A DNA stretch of 64,000 nucleotides from Desulfobacteraceae bacterium. Lineage in GTDB: Bacteria; Desulfobacterota; Desulfobacteria; Desulfobacterales; RPRI01. A program made the position numbers and the translations under genes. The notes under the pieces were generated by a model. The model saw only the letters and a list, made by a program, of their open reading frames with translations, searched no databases and was not told where the DNA came from. This document shows positions 1-9,762 of this stretch, piece after piece. Each line of letters opens with the position of its first letter. The stretch's first letter is position 1. Location: contig JAABQB010000007.1 in assembly GCA_011391695.1 (NCBI GenBank), positions 1-64,000 on the forward strand, given 5' to 3'.

Positions 1-2
1 AG

Positions 3-1727
3 ATGAATAACACTAAAAGCACATTTGACCCGATTACCCTTGAAATTCTCTGGAGGCGCCTTGTTTCCATCGTGGATGAGGCAGATGCATCTGTTGCCAG
101 AACCGCGTTTTCAAGTCTTTTAAGGGATGCCCATGATTACACCTGCATGTTTACGGACAGCAGGGGACAGGAACTGGTCCAGGGTACTTTCTGCACACCA
201 GGCCAGGCCGGCGCCATGGCCCTTGGGGTAAAAAAGATCGTCACTTCCATTCCTCTCAAAGATTATAAGGAAGGGGATGTTTTTATTGTCAATGACCCCT
301 GGCTTCTGGCCGGGCACCTCAATGATGTCTGTGTCTTGAGCCCCATCTTTTTCAAGGGGAACCCCGTGGCCTTCACAGCCTGTGTGTTCCATCACTCAGA
401 TATCGGGGGACGCGTCTCTTCCGACAACCGGGAAGTGTTTGAAGAAGGCATCTATATCCCAGTGGTAAAGCTTTATGATGCAGGAACGCTTAACCGGGAT
501 CTTTTAAACATGATCCGGTGGAATGTGAGAACCCCTGAAGAGGTCACAGGAGACATCCGTTCCCAGGTTGCGGCCAACCATGTCTGTGCCCGGAAAATCA
601 TCGAGATGATGACGGACGAAGGCCTTGACAGCCTGGATGATCTGGCCGATGAAATCATCAGCCGGACTGAAATCAGCATGCGCGCAGCCATTGAAGAGAT
701 TCCCGACGGCACCTATACCCATGAAGGCATTATCGAAGGGGCCGGGAAAAGACCGGATATTAAAATCAAACTCACGGTTAAAGTAGATGGATCAGACATC
801 CATGTGGATTTTGACGGCACCTCAGACCAGGTGGACTGGGGGGTGAATGTGGTTTACAATTTCACCTATGCCTATGTATTTATGGCCATCAAATCCGCCT
901 TTGACCCGGATATTCCCATCAATGAAGGGGCAATTCGGCCCATTAAGATGACCGCGCCGGAAGGCTCGATCATCAATTGCAGATTTCCGGCAGCCGTGGC
1001 AGCCAGGATGCAGGTGGGCCATTTCATGACTGAAATGGTGTTTAATGCCCTGTCAAAAGCAACACCGGATAATATCATTGCCGGTTCCGGCGGGACTCCG
1101 GCCCAGACCAATATCTTTTACGGAAAACGCGCCAATGGCAAACCCTGGCATACCATGATTATCCGGGGTGGCGGCATGGGTGCTTCTTCCAGGTTTGACG
1201 GCCATCACTGCGCCATCTTCCCGGCCAACGGCGCGAATACACCGGTTGAAATCCTTGAAAGCGACACACCCCTGATCATTGAAGAAAGAGGACTTGTCAT
1301 GGATTCCGGAGGGCCTGGAAAACAACGCGGCGGTATTGGCCGGCAGATGATAATCCGATCTCCTGAAGATGGTGAACACTCCCCCAAGCGGACCACCATT
1401 GCCGTACAAGCCGGCCGGTTTGTCTATCCGCCCAACGGTATGTTCAATGGTAAAAACGGATCAAAAGCCAAATTTCTGAAAAATGATGAAAATGCAGACC
1501 CCAGCGGACTCACCTTCCTTGATCCAGGAGACCGGATTTCATTTGTCAGCGCAGGCGGTGGCGGATACGGGGACCCCTTTGAGCGGGACCCGGAAGCTGT
1601 TGAAAAAGACGTACTATACGGGTATGTCAGTATTGAAAAAGCAAAACAGGATTACGGTGTTGTGATTGACCCTGAAACGCTTGCACTCAACCTCACTGCG
1701 ACCCTGCAACTTCGTGAAAAAAGATAA
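3..1727 (+). CDS. Hydantoinase B / oxoprolinase-like subunit (HyuB family)
   Basis: The 574-residue product opens with the family signature FDPITLEILWRRL and continues with typical HyuB blocks (FTDSRGQEL, GDVFIVNDPW, HHSDIGG and a C-terminal GGGGYGDP). HyuB is one of two subunits of ATP-dependent amidohydrolases that open hydantoin, oxoproline and lactam rings. The ATP-binding HyuA partner is not in the window and is expected just upstream. The ATG lies 2 bases from the window edge, so the start is plausible but its ribosome site cannot be seen. The stop is 2 bases before the CoA ligase ATG, so the genes are co-transcribed. The context (molybdenum hydroxylases and an aryl-CoA ligase) favours opening of an oxidised N-heterocycle; that is inference. 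Confidence 0.85.
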   Translation: MNNTKSTFDPITLEILWRRLVSIVDEADASVARTAFSSLLRDAHDYTCMFTDSRGQELVQGTFCTPGQAGAMALGVKKIVTSIPLKDYKEGDVFIVNDPWLLAGHLNDVCVLSPIFFKGNPVAFTACVFHHSDIGGRVSSDNREVFEEGIYIPVVKLYDAGTLNRDLLNMIRWNVRTPEEVTGDIRSQVAANHVCARKIIEMMTDEGLDSLDDLADEIISRTEISMRAAIEEIPDGTYTHEGIIEGAGKRPDIKIKLTVKVDGSDIHVDFDGTSDQVDWGVNVVYNFTYAYVFMAIKSAFDPDIPINEGAIRPIKMTAPEGSIINCRFPAAVAARMQVGHFMTEMVFNALSKATPDNIIAGSGGTPAQTNIFYGKRANGKPWHTMIIRGGGMGASSRFDGHHCAIFPANGANTPVEILESDTPLIIEERGLVMDSGGPGKQRGGIGRQMIIRSPEDGEHSPKRTTIAVQAGRFVYPPNGMFNGKNGSKAKFLKNDENADPSGLTFLDPGDRISFVSAGGGGYGDPFERDPEAVEKDVLYGYVSIEKAKQDYGVVIDPETLALNLTATLQLREKR

Positions 1728-1729
1728 GG

Positions 1730-3028
1730 ATGATGAAGATGAAAAAAACCTTTATGCCGCAGTTCACCGATATCGGGCAACTTTTTGATCATCAACTGGA
1801 GGGGCTTAAATGGACGGTTGCCCACGCTTTCAACGGATCACCCTTTTACAGGAAACAATTTGAAGAGGCCGGTGTAGCACCTTCGGATATCTCATCCCTT
1901 AATGATCTCACGCGTCTTCCCTTTACAACCGGAACGCATCTTAAGGAAGGATATCCTTTGCCCCTTTTATCCGTACCTCAAAAAGATGTGGTCCGTATTC
2001 ATGCCTCATCCGGCACCACGGGAAAACGAAAAATCCTCTCCTATACCCAGAATGATCTGGATGTATGGTTTGACATGTTTGCCAGGTGTTATGAAATGGC
2101 AGGCCTGACAGAAGAAGACCGGGTTCAGATAGCCGTCGGATATGGCGTCTGGACCGCGGGCATGGGCTTCCAGCTGGGATGTGAGCGCCTGGGCGCCATG
2201 GCGATTCCCGTGGGTCCGGGCAACATTGACATGCAATGCCAGTTCCTGGTGGATCTGCAGCCCACGGTATTTTGCTGCACCGCATCCATGGCTCTTCTCA
2301 TGGCCGAAGAAATCAACAAGCGGGGTCTTAAGGAGAAAATCAATCTGAAGAAAATTATCTTTGGCTCGGAACGGAGCAGTTCTGCCATGCGGTCAAAAAT
2401 AAAGGATCTTTTGGGATTAGAAGACATGTTTGACATCACCGGCATGACGGAACTTTACGGTCCGGGAACCGGGCTTGACTGCCCTAGGCATGAAGGGATT
2501 CACTATTGGGCAGACAAGTATATCCTTGAAATTCTGAACCCGGATACACTGGAACCGGTGGAGGATGGCGAAGTCGGTGAAATGGTGGTCACCACCCTGT
2601 GCAAGGAAGCTGCGCCCTTGATACGCTACAGGACCCGTGATCTCACCCGGAAAATCACCAAACCCTGTTCCTGTGGAAATATCCTTTTCATGCATGACAA
2701 AATCCTGGGCCGGTCCGATGACATGATTATCTTAAGAGGCGTCAACATCTATCCCGGACAGATCGATGAAATCTTATCCTCCATTCCTGAAGTGGGAAGC
2801 GAGTACCAGTTGCATCTTGAAAGAAAGGATGGTGGAAAGGATTACATGACCATCAAGGCAGAAGTGCGGCAGGGAATTGATCCGATAAATGCAAACCAGA
2901 TTAAAGATAAGATAAAGAAAACTGTTCAGTCAAAGATTATGGTCAGTTGTGACGCACACATCTGTGCCCATGGCGAACTGCCCCGGTTTGAGGGAAAGGC
3001 CAAGCGTATCTTTGATAACAGAGGGTAA
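1730..3028 (+). CDS. Phenylacetate-CoA ligase-like AMP-forming aryl-CoA ligase (PaaK family)
   Basis: At 432 residues this is the compact PaaK-type adenylate-forming ligase. The phosphate-binding loop is HASSGTTGKRK (about residue 91), the adenylate motif is ITGMTELYGPG, and the C-terminal hinge region holds GRSDDMIILRGVNIYP. The family joins an aromatic carboxylic acid to CoA using ATP. It sits between the hydantoinase subunit and the molybdenum hydroxylase genes and overlaps the next ORF's upstream ATG (TAATG), so it is part of the same operon. The likely substrate is the acid produced by the neighbouring ring-opening chemistry, but specificity cannot be read from sequence. Start choice among the clustered ATGs (1730, 1733, 1739) is uncertain by a few codons. 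Confidence 0.88.
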   Translation: MMKMKKTFMPQFTDIGQLFDHQLEGLKWTVAHAFNGSPFYRKQFEEAGVAPSDISSLNDLTRLPFTTGTHLKEGYPLPLLSVPQKDVVRIHASSGTTGKRKILSYTQNDLDVWFDMFARCYEMAGLTEEDRVQIAVGYGVWTAGMGFQLGCERLGAMAIPVGPGNIDMQCQFLVDLQPTVFCCTASMALLMAEEINKRGLKEKINLKKIIFGSERSSSAMRSKIKDLLGLEDMFDITGMTELYGPGTGLDCPRHEGIHYWADKYILEILNPDTLEPVEDGEVGEMVVTTLCKEAAPLIRYRTRDLTRKITKPCSCGNILFMHDKILGRSDDMIILRGVNIYPGQIDEILSSIPEVGSEYQLHLERKDGGKDYMTIKAEVRQGIDPINANQIKDKIKKTVQSKIMVSCDAHICAHGELPRFEGKAKRIFDNRG

Positions 3029-3042
3029 TGAAAGGAAATAGT

Positions 3043-3924
3043 ATGAAACCATTTAAGTACTTATCCCCTACCACGGTTGAAGAGGCCATCTCTTTTTATG
3101 GCCAGCACAGCGAGACAGCCAAGTATGTCGCCGGGGGGACAGATGTGATTGTGAAGGTCAAAGAAGGCTGGATAGAGCCGGACTTTCTGATTTCCTTGAA
3201 AAAGATAACCGAACTTTCTGACTTGCACAAGAATGAGGCCACCGGAGAACTTTCCATCGGGGCTGCAGTCACCCACGCAACCCTTGAAAAGTCTCTGATG
3301 ATCCGAAACGAATACCCCATTATTTATGATGCCGTGTCCAATATCGGGTCTTTGCAGATCAGAAATGTCGGAACCATCGGCGGAAACCTGATCAATGCCG
3401 TACCATCGGCTGACGGCGCCATCCCCATGATTGCCCTTGACGGTGTAGTCCTTCTTCATGGCCCGGACGGGGAAAGGTCCTGCGCGGTAAAGGATCTGTT
3501 TGTCTCTCCTTATAAAACCATTTTAAAACCCGGCGAAATCCTGAAAAAAATCACGATCCCGCCCCAGAGACCCCATACCGGCAGCGCCTATATTAAATTC
3601 GGCCGCCGGGCTGCCATGGAATTACCGTTGATCGGTATCGGGGTTCTGTTGACAGTGGAAGATGATCTTGAGACCTGCACCAAAGCAAGGATCTGTTTAG
3701 GGGTTGCCGCACCTACCCCCATGAGGGCATTTGAGGCGGAAAAACTCCTGGTAGGAAAGAAAATCAATGAAGATATCTTAAGACAGGCAGGCGAAACAGC
3801 CGCCGATGAATCCAAGGTCAGGGACAGTGTCAGGGGAAAAGCCTGGCACAGGAAGGAAATGATCCGGGTACAGGTGAGACGAATGGGCCTTGCATGTATG
3901 GAAATAATATGGAATAATAATTAG
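3043..3924 (+). CDS. Molybdenum hydroxylase FAD-binding subunit (CoxM/XdhB type), set 1
   Basis: The protein has the FAD-binding signatures of the xanthine dehydrogenase family medium subunit: YVAGGTDVIVKVKEG near the N-terminus and the RNVGTIGGNLINAVPSAD block near residue 115. It passes electrons from the 2Fe-2S subunit to an acceptor. There is no cysteine-rich insertion after IGGN, unlike the paralogue at 9763. The ATG at 3043 is preceded by AAAGGAA and is preferred over the track's ATG at 3028, which overlaps the upstream stop. Next come the 2Fe-2S and molybdopterin subunits in the order M-S-L. Confidence 0.88.
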   Translation: MKPFKYLSPTTVEEAISFYGQHSETAKYVAGGTDVIVKVKEGWIEPDFLISLKKITELSDLHKNEATGELSIGAAVTHATLEKSLMIRNEYPIIYDAVSNIGSLQIRNVGTIGGNLINAVPSADGAIPMIALDGVVLLHGPDGERSCAVKDLFVSPYKTILKPGEILKKITIPPQRPHTGSAYIKFGRRAAMELPLIGIGVLLTVEDDLETCTKARICLGVAAPTPMRAFEAEKLLVGKKINEDILRQAGETAADESKVRDSVRGKAWHRKEMIRVQVRRMGLACMEIIWNNN

Positions 3925-3938
3925 GAGAAACTTTACCC

Positions 3939-4418
3939 ATGACGACAAACATATCTTTTTTATTAAATGGTGATCAGATCTCTTATGAAATCAAGGACCA
4001 TTGGACCCTGTTGCACCTTTTAAGGGAAGAAATGGGCCTGATCGGAACAAAAGAGGGATGCGGCAATGGTGAATGCGGCGCCTGCACTGTTATTGTTGAT
4101 AAGCTTGCTGTCAATTCCTGTCTGTATCTGGCAATAGACGCCGACAAAAAAACCATTGAAACCATTGAAGGTCTTGCCTCAACCGACGGAACCCTGCATC
4201 CGTTACAGCAGTCTTTTGTAGATAACGGCGGTATCCAGTGCGGGTTCTGTACACCTGGAATGATCATGTCTTCCAAGGCATTGCTGGATGAAAACCCAAA
4301 TGCAGGCCGAGAAGAAATAAAGCATGCCCTTGCCGGAAATATCTGCAGGTGTACAGGATATATACAGATATTTGAATCTGTTGAAGCAGCAAAAAAGATG
4401 GGGGGGCAAAATGAGTAA
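3939..4418 (+). CDS. Molybdenum hydroxylase 2Fe-2S subunit (CoxS type), set 1
   Basis: The 159-residue small subunit has both expected clusters. The N-terminal plant-type 2Fe-2S motif is GCGNGECGACTVIVD, and the C-terminal helical-domain cluster is CGFCTPGMIMS plus NICRCTGY. The family moves electrons one at a time from the molybdenum site to FAD. Length and motif spacing are normal. The stop overlaps the first codons of the molybdopterin subunit (ATG at 4411), indicating translational coupling. Its closest relative in the window is the product at 10792. Confidence 0.92.
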   Translation: MTTNISFLLNGDQISYEIKDHWTLLHLLREEMGLIGTKEGCGNGECGACTVIVDKLAVNSCLYLAIDADKKTIETIEGLASTDGTLHPLQQSFVDNGGIQCGFCTPGMIMSSKALLDENPNAGREEIKHALAGNICRCTGYIQIFESVEAAKKMGGQNE

Positions 4419-6693
4419 CTATAATGTAGTCGGAAAACGAATTCCCAAACTGGATGCCGCCCAAAAAGCCATGGGCAGGGCAGAGTATATTCAGGATATC
4501 AAATTGCCGGGCATGCTCTACGGAAAAATTCTTTACAGCAAATATGCCCATGCAAAAATTATCAAAATAGACATCTCAAAAGCGAAAGCACTGCCTGGGG
4601 TTCATGCGGTTCTGACAGGCAATGATGTGCCTGAAAAAATGAAAATGGGGTTTTACAAGGACAATCCCCCCATCAAAAAGGGAAAAGTTTGCTCTTTCCG
4701 AGATGAGGTCGCTGCTGTGGCAGCCAAAACCCCTGAAATTGCCAAGAAGGCCTTAGGCCTCATCGAAATCGAATATGAAGAACTTGAAGGAATATTTGAT
4801 CCTGAAAAAGCCATGGAAAAAGAGAGCCCCCTGGTACATGAACATTCTAAATCCAATGTTCTCAATCTGCCCTGGAAACTGCATTACGGAGATGTGGAAA
4901 AAGCTCAAGAAGAAGCCGCTTTTGTGGTTGAAGACAGGTTTACAACCACATGGGTTACCCATTGCTGCATGGGAACCAGTGGTGCAGTTGCTCTCTTTGA
5001 TGCCTCTGACAACCTGACCATATACACCAATACGCAGATCCCCTCTCTGGCCCAGAAGGATTTCTTAGAATCCTTAAAAGCCATGGGGCTTAAAAATAAG
5101 AGGGTCAGGGTCATTAAACCGATTATCGGCGGCGGATTCGGCAGTAAGCTGGACACCTACGCGTATGAACATATTGCCATTCTTCTGGCACACAAATGCC
5201 GGAAGCCGGTTAAATTAATATTTGACAGGATGGAAGAATTCACGGCAACCTCAACCCGGCAGCCTGCCATTATTGATATCAAGCAAGGCTGTGACAAAGA
5301 TGGAAAACTGTTATTCAGGGATATCAAAATGATTCTGGATAACGGCGCACATACCTCCTGGGGAGCCACCACACCGTCTGTCATGATGATGCCCATCACC
5401 TCTCTTTACCGGGTGGATAATGTCCGGTACGATGCCAAGTGTGTCTATACCAACAACACGTATTCCCAGGCCATGAGAGGGTACGGAAATCCCCAGGCCA
5501 CATTTGCCATTGAAAGCAGTATCGACATGCTGGCGGAAAAAGCAGGCATTGACCCGATTGAGTTCCGAAGGATCAACCGCAACCATCCGGGAGATATAAC
5601 GCCACAGGGTTTTAAAATAACCACCTGTGGTATGGATCTGTGTCTAGACACGGTTGAAAAAGAACTGCGAAAAACAGCTTCAAATGAAAAATCCGTTGGC
5701 ATCGGCATTGCATCATTGATCCATGTGGGTGGTGGTGCCCGTATTTACAAATCTGACGGATGCGGCGCTATTTTAAAAATAGATGACTACGGCAAGGTGG
5801 ATGTCTTTACCGGCGGAACAGACATGGGCCAGGGACTCGACAATATCACTGCCCAGATCGTAGCAGAAGAGCTGGGGCTTTTGGTCGAAGACATTAATGT
5901 GGTACATTCCGACACAGATGTCTGTCCATGGGATGTGGGTGCCCATGCCAGCCGGAGCACCTTTGTGGCTGGAAATGCAGCGCTTGGGGCGGCTAAAAAA
6001 GTAAAAGCAAAACTTCTGGAATTTGGTTCTGAAATCCTTGATACACCGGCTGAGAGCCTTGTGTTGAGAGACAGATTAATATTTGTCCCGAATGATCCTG
6101 AAAAAAGTATGCCCATTGACAAACTGTTAAGGAAAGCCCATTTTTCACCCGGCGGCACCATGCTCATGGCCGATCATTTTTATGACCCTGCCAATGAGAA
6201 TCTGGGCAAGGACTTTAAGGGAAATATGTCCATGACATATACATTTGGTGTCCATGGCGTAAGAGTCAAAGTAGATGAAGAAACTGGTAAGGTCCAGGTG
6301 CTGGAATATGTGGCCGCCCATGATGTGGGACAAGCCATTAATCCGCTGCTCCTTGAAGGCCAGGTCTACGGCGGCGTGGTAATGGGTCTTGGCTATGCTC
6401 TTTCCGAAGAAGTGGTGCATCAAAATGGAAAAAACATGAACGCCAATTTCAGAGACTACAAACTTTTTACGGCCAAGGATGCCGTAAAGATCACAGCGTA
6501 TGTCTTTGAAACCCCTGATGAGGAGGGCCCATTCGGGGCCAAGGGGATTGGAGAGCCGGGATGTGTCCCCACAGCGCCTGCCATTGCAAATGCGATTTAT
6601 GATGCTGTCGGCGTCAGAATTACCAATCTGCCCATCACACCTGAAAAAGTTTTGGCTGCAATTAAAGAAAAAAAGAAGAGACCATTAAATTAA
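4411..6693 (+). CDS. Molybdenum hydroxylase molybdopterin-binding subunit (XdhA/CoxL type), set 1
   Basis: This is the catalytic subunit of the xanthine dehydrogenase family, 760 residues from the ATG at 4411; the ORF track starts earlier, inside the 2Fe-2S gene. Pterin and molybdenum contacts are visible: IIGGGFGSKLD, AMRGYGNPQ, GTDMGQGLDNI and GAKGIGEPGCVPTAPA. The last motif contains the glutamate that acts as general base in xanthine dehydrogenase, so this copy looks hydroxylase-competent. The substrate is unknown; with HyuB and a CoA ligase in the operon, hydroxylation next to a ring nitrogen to give a lactam is a reasonable inference. The yqeB/yqeC maturation genes 14 kb away raise the possibility of a selenium-labile cofactor. 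Confidence 0.9.
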   Translation: MSNYNVVGKRIPKLDAAQKAMGRAEYIQDIKLPGMLYGKILYSKYAHAKIIKIDISKAKALPGVHAVLTGNDVPEKMKMGFYKDNPPIKKGKVCSFRDEVAAVAAKTPEIAKKALGLIEIEYEELEGIFDPEKAMEKESPLVHEHSKSNVLNLPWKLHYGDVEKAQEEAAFVVEDRFTTTWVTHCCMGTSGAVALFDASDNLTIYTNTQIPSLAQKDFLESLKAMGLKNKRVRVIKPIIGGGFGSKLDTYAYEHIAILLAHKCRKPVKLIFDRMEEFTATSTRQPAIIDIKQGCDKDGKLLFRDIKMILDNGAHTSWGATTPSVMMMPITSLYRVDNVRYDAKCVYTNNTYSQAMRGYGNPQATFAIESSIDMLAEKAGIDPIEFRRINRNHPGDITPQGFKITTCGMDLCLDTVEKELRKTASNEKSVGIGIASLIHVGGGARIYKSDGCGAILKIDDYGKVDVFTGGTDMGQGLDNITAQIVAEELGLLVEDINVVHSDTDVCPWDVGAHASRSTFVAGNAALGAAKKVKAKLLEFGSEILDTPAESLVLRDRLIFVPNDPEKSMPIDKLLRKAHFSPGGTMLMADHFYDPANENLGKDFKGNMSMTYTFGVHGVRVKVDEETGKVQVLEYVAAHDVGQAINPLLLEGQVYGGVVMGLGYALSEEVVHQNGKNMNANFRDYKLFTAKDAVKITAYVFETPDEEGPFGAKGIGEPGCVPTAPAIANAIYDAVGVRITNLPITPEKVLAAIKEKKKRPLN

Positions 6694-6754
6694 CACTATT
6701 TAACCGGGGAGAGAAAAATCATCCACAAAACGCTAATTAACAGGAGGTAAAACC

Positions 6755-7780
6755 ATGGGAAAACGATTGATTTTTTCAACAACCTTATTTCTATTTGCAT
6801 TCGCCGCCTGCCTGATGATATTTCAGGCGCCCGTAATGGCAGACACAATCAAACTTACATATGCCAATTTCCCGCCGGCTCCAACATTTCCGTGTGTTCA
6901 GATGGAGAGATGGAAAACGGAAGTTGAAAAAAGAACAAACGGCAAGGTTGAAGTCAAGACTTTTCCGGGCGGCACTCTTCTCGGCGATAAGGAGATGATG
7001 GACGGGGTTATCGCCGGGCAGGCAAATATAGGTAATCTCTGCATGGCTTATCAGCCGGGCCGCTTTATTGTCACTAATGCCACAAGTCTTCATCTCGGAA
7101 TACCGGATGCGAGGGTCGGAAGCCTTGTCCTGTTGGATCTTTACAATAAATATAAACCTGAGGAATTTGCCAAGGTCAAGGTTCTAACAATGTTCACGAC
7201 AGCTCCGGCCAACATCATGTCCAAGACCCCTGTCAGGAATCTGAACGACATAAAGGGAATGGATCTGAGGGCATCCGGAGGAGCTGCCGAGATTCTTAAG
7301 GCCTGGGGCGCAAATCCCGTAGGAATGCCCATGCCCGCAACCGTTGAAGCCCTGCAGAAGGGCACGGTCAAGGGTCTCATATCGTCTCTTGAGGCGATGA
7401 AGGATTTCAAGTTTGCTGAGCTATGCCGGTATATCACGATGACCGAGACCTCGATTTATCCTTTTGCCGTTGTTATGAACATGGAAACCTGGAATTCACT
7501 TCCAAAGGATGTCCAGAAAGTCATGGATGACCTTGCCGTCGAGCAGGCCGAATGGACCGGCAATTACATGGATAACCATGTGAAGGAATCGGTGGAATGG
7601 TCAAAGCAGAATTATAAGGTGGAAGTCATAACCCTCCCGCCTGCCGAAAAGGCCGAATGGGACAAGAGGCTTCAGCCGATGAACGACAAGTGGGTGACAG
7701 ATGCCAAAGCGAAAGGCCTTCCCGCTGAAGCGATAATTTCGGATATCAAAGCTTTGATCAAGAAGTATTCGAAGAAATAG
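6755..7780 (+). CDS. dctP: TRAP transporter substrate-binding protein DctP
   Basis: The 341-residue periplasmic receptor begins with a typical signal peptide (GKRLIFSTTLFLFAFAACLMI, probable cleavage after PVMA). The mature part has the DctP fold signature, including KVEVKTFPGGTLLG and a central block around KGMDLRASGG. DctP captures a carboxylate in the periplasm and hands it to the DctQM membrane pair encoded next. A strong site, AGGAGG, precedes the ATG. Its place between two molybdenum-enzyme sets suggests it imports their substrate. A palindromic repeat separates it from dctQ, which could lower expression of the membrane genes relative to the abundant binding protein. Confidence 0.93.
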   Translation: MGKRLIFSTTLFLFAFAACLMIFQAPVMADTIKLTYANFPPAPTFPCVQMERWKTEVEKRTNGKVEVKTFPGGTLLGDKEMMDGVIAGQANIGNLCMAYQPGRFIVTNATSLHLGIPDARVGSLVLLDLYNKYKPEEFAKVKVLTMFTTAPANIMSKTPVRNLNDIKGMDLRASGGAAEILKAWGANPVGMPMPATVEALQKGTVKGLISSLEAMKDFKFAELCRYITMTETSIYPFAVVMNMETWNSLPKDVQKVMDDLAVEQAEWTGNYMDNHVKESVEWSKQNYKVEVITLPPAEKAEWDKRLQPMNDKWVTDAKAKGLPAEAIISDIKALIKKYSKK

Positions 7781-7790
7781 TTAATAGTGG

Positions 7791-7938
7791 CGGCTTTGTA
7801 AAAAGTCATTCTGCTGTGTTGCACTTCATCTTTCGTCATTGCAGCGTACGAAAAGTACGCTTCATTCCTCAAGATTTGTGCGCCTTGCATAATGAGCTTT
7901 TTACTTTGCCGTCTAAAAGGTGATTTTTTACAAAGCCG
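7791..7938 (+). repeat. Palindromic intergenic repeat, family A, copy 1
   Basis: A 148-base element is bounded by perfect 14-base inverted ends, CGGCTTTGTAAAAA and TTTTTACAAAGCCG. It contains an internal hairpin (GCGTAC, GAAAA, GTACGC). The 26-base block ending CTTTTTACTTTGCCGTC recurs in inverse orientation at 56305-56330, as does the left end at 56351-56372. It lies 10 bases after dctP and 12 bases before dctQ. It has no coding capacity, so it looks like a MITE or REP-type element. Confidence 0.8.
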
Positions 7939-7950
7939 TATGTGGAGATT

Positions 7951-8433
7951 ATGGATAAAATAAACGGGTTGTTAAATCGTGTGCTGACTTTTATCGGCGG
8001 AATTTTTCTTGTTGCCATGATTGTTCTGACTTGCAGCAACATCCTTTTCCGCATTGTCTGGGTACCGGTTCCGGGAACCTATGAGCTGATGGGACTTTTT
8101 GGCGCGCTGGCTACGGCTTTTGCCATGGGGCAGACACAGGCAAGAAGGGGGCATGTTGCAGTTGATGTCCTGATAAACACCTTTCCGGCAAAAACAAAAA
8201 AAGCGTTGCAAGTGGCCGGAGATCTGATTTGCATGGCTTTTTTTATTATTGTCACATGGCAGCTGACAGTCAAAGGGAATACTTTATGGGGAACGGGAGA
8301 ACTTACCGAAACTTTAAAAATTATATATTATCCTTTTATTTATGCCGTAGCATTCGGATGCGCGGTTCTTACGCTTGTTTGTTTCGGTGATCTGCTCGGG
8401 GCTCTTTCCCCTGGAAAGGACGGCGGCAAATGA
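7951..8433 (+). CDS. dctQ: TRAP transporter small membrane subunit DctQ
   Basis: The product (160 residues from the ATG at 7951) has four hydrophobic segments, starting with FIGGIFLVAMIVLTCSNILF, and the DctQ-type QARRGHVAVDVL motif between helices 2 and 3. DctQ bridges the DctP receptor and the DctM channel. I prefer ATG 7951 over the GTG at 7942 chosen by the track, because GGAG lies only a few bases before it and the earlier codons fall next to the repeat element. The gene overlaps dctM by 4 bases. Confidence 0.88.
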   Translation: MDKINGLLNRVLTFIGGIFLVAMIVLTCSNILFRIVWVPVPGTYELMGLFGALATAFAMGQTQARRGHVAVDVLINTFPAKTKKALQVAGDLICMAFFIIVTWQLTVKGNTLWGTGELTETLKIIYYPFIYAVAFGCAVLTLVCFGDLLGALSPGKDGGK

Positions 8434-9734
8434 ACCTTGCTGTTGAAGGAATCATCGGAATCACCGTCCTCATGCTTGTAATTTTTTTCCTCGGCATTCC
8501 TGTCGGATTTGCGATGGGAATAGTCGGATTTATAGGCTTTTGCCATGTGGTTTCCGTCAAGGCCGGGATTAACATGGTAAGCTCGGTCGTATGGTCTACA
8601 TTCTCCCAGCAGGGTCTTACCGTTATTCCGCTTTTTATTTTCATGGGGCAGATAGCTTTTTATTCCGGCGTGAATGAAAAACTATATAATGCCGCCTATA
8701 AGTGGGTCGGGCATATCCGCGGCGGGTTGGCTATGGCGACCGTTGTGGCATGCGCGGCTTTTTCCGCCATATGCGGCTCAAATGCAGCAACGGCTGCCAC
8801 GATGTCCACAGTTGCATTGCCGGAGATGAAAAAATACAATTATGATCCGAAGCTGAGCACGGGGACTGTTGCATGCGGATCGACCCTCGGAGTTGTAATC
8901 CCTCCCAGTGTAGTATTGATCGTAATAGGCCTCTCCACAGAACAGTCTATAGCAAAGCTTTTTTACGGAAGCATTTTTCCGGGACTTGTTCTTGCGTTTC
9001 TTTTCATGATAACCATTTACTTTATATGCAGTGTGCATCCTGAATGGGGTCCCGTTGGCCCAAAAACAGGTTTTGCAGAAAAAATAAAAGCTCTTTCCGG
9101 AGCGCTTGAAATGGTGATTCTTTTCCTGCTCGTGATGTTCGGACTCTTTTTCGGGATTTTCACCCCGACCGAAGCCGGAGCAGTCGGCTCCTTTTTTGCA
9201 ACAGTGATAGGCATTATCCGGCGGGGGTTAAGCTGGAAAGGTTTTCTTGCATCAATATCCGATACGTTAAGGGTATCCTGCATGGTCATCGTAATCATTA
9301 CAGGAGCGTTGATATTCGGGCGCTTTCTTGCCGTTACAAGAATACCCTATGATATTGCGGACTGGGTTGTGGTGCTTCCGGTTCCGAAGACTGTCATAAT
9401 GCTTATAATCTTTGTTATTTATATGATCGGCGGGATGTTCATGGATGCCCTTGCTCTTTTATTGATAACCATCTCAATTTTCTTTCCTGTGGCAATCCAG
9501 CTCGGGTACGATCCGCTCTGGTTCGGTGTTACGATAACGGTCATCACGACGCTGGGCGCTGTCACGCCTCCTGTCGGAGCTACGGCTTATGTTGTAGCCG
9601 GGATGGCAGGGAATATATCTCTGAATGATGTTTTCAGAGGAGTAACATATTTTCTGCCGGCATATATCATATGCGTATTTTTATTGATGTTGTTTCCAAA
9701 AGTGGTCCTGTTTTTACCGGGCCTCTTGGATTAA
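8430..9734 (+). CDS. dctM: TRAP transporter large permease DctM
   Basis: The 434-residue integral membrane protein has about twelve hydrophobic segments and the DctM signatures IPLFIFMGQIA, CGSNAATAATM and GVVIPPSVVLIVIG. The DctM family forms the sodium-coupled channel of TRAP importers. The ATGA overlap with dctQ shows coupling. It completes a dctPQM importer embedded in the aromatic catabolic operon. An aromatic carboxylate is the likely cargo by context only. Confidence 0.94.
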   Translation: MNLAVEGIIGITVLMLVIFFLGIPVGFAMGIVGFIGFCHVVSVKAGINMVSSVVWSTFSQQGLTVIPLFIFMGQIAFYSGVNEKLYNAAYKWVGHIRGGLAMATVVACAAFSAICGSNAATAATMSTVALPEMKKYNYDPKLSTGTVACGSTLGVVIPPSVVLIVIGLSTEQSIAKLFYGSIFPGLVLAFLFMITIYFICSVHPEWGPVGPKTGFAEKIKALSGALEMVILFLLVMFGLFFGIFTPTEAGAVGSFFATVIGIIRRGLSWKGFLASISDTLRVSCMVIVIITGALIFGRFLAVTRIPYDIADWVVVLPVPKTVIMLIIFVIYMIGGMFMDALALLLITISIFFPVAIQLGYDPLWFGVTITVITTLGAVTPPVGATAYVVAGMAGNISLNDVFRGVTYFLPAYIICVFLLMLFPKVVLFLPGLLD

Positions 9735-9762
9735 TTGTTATAAAATCTGAGGAGAAATTAAC

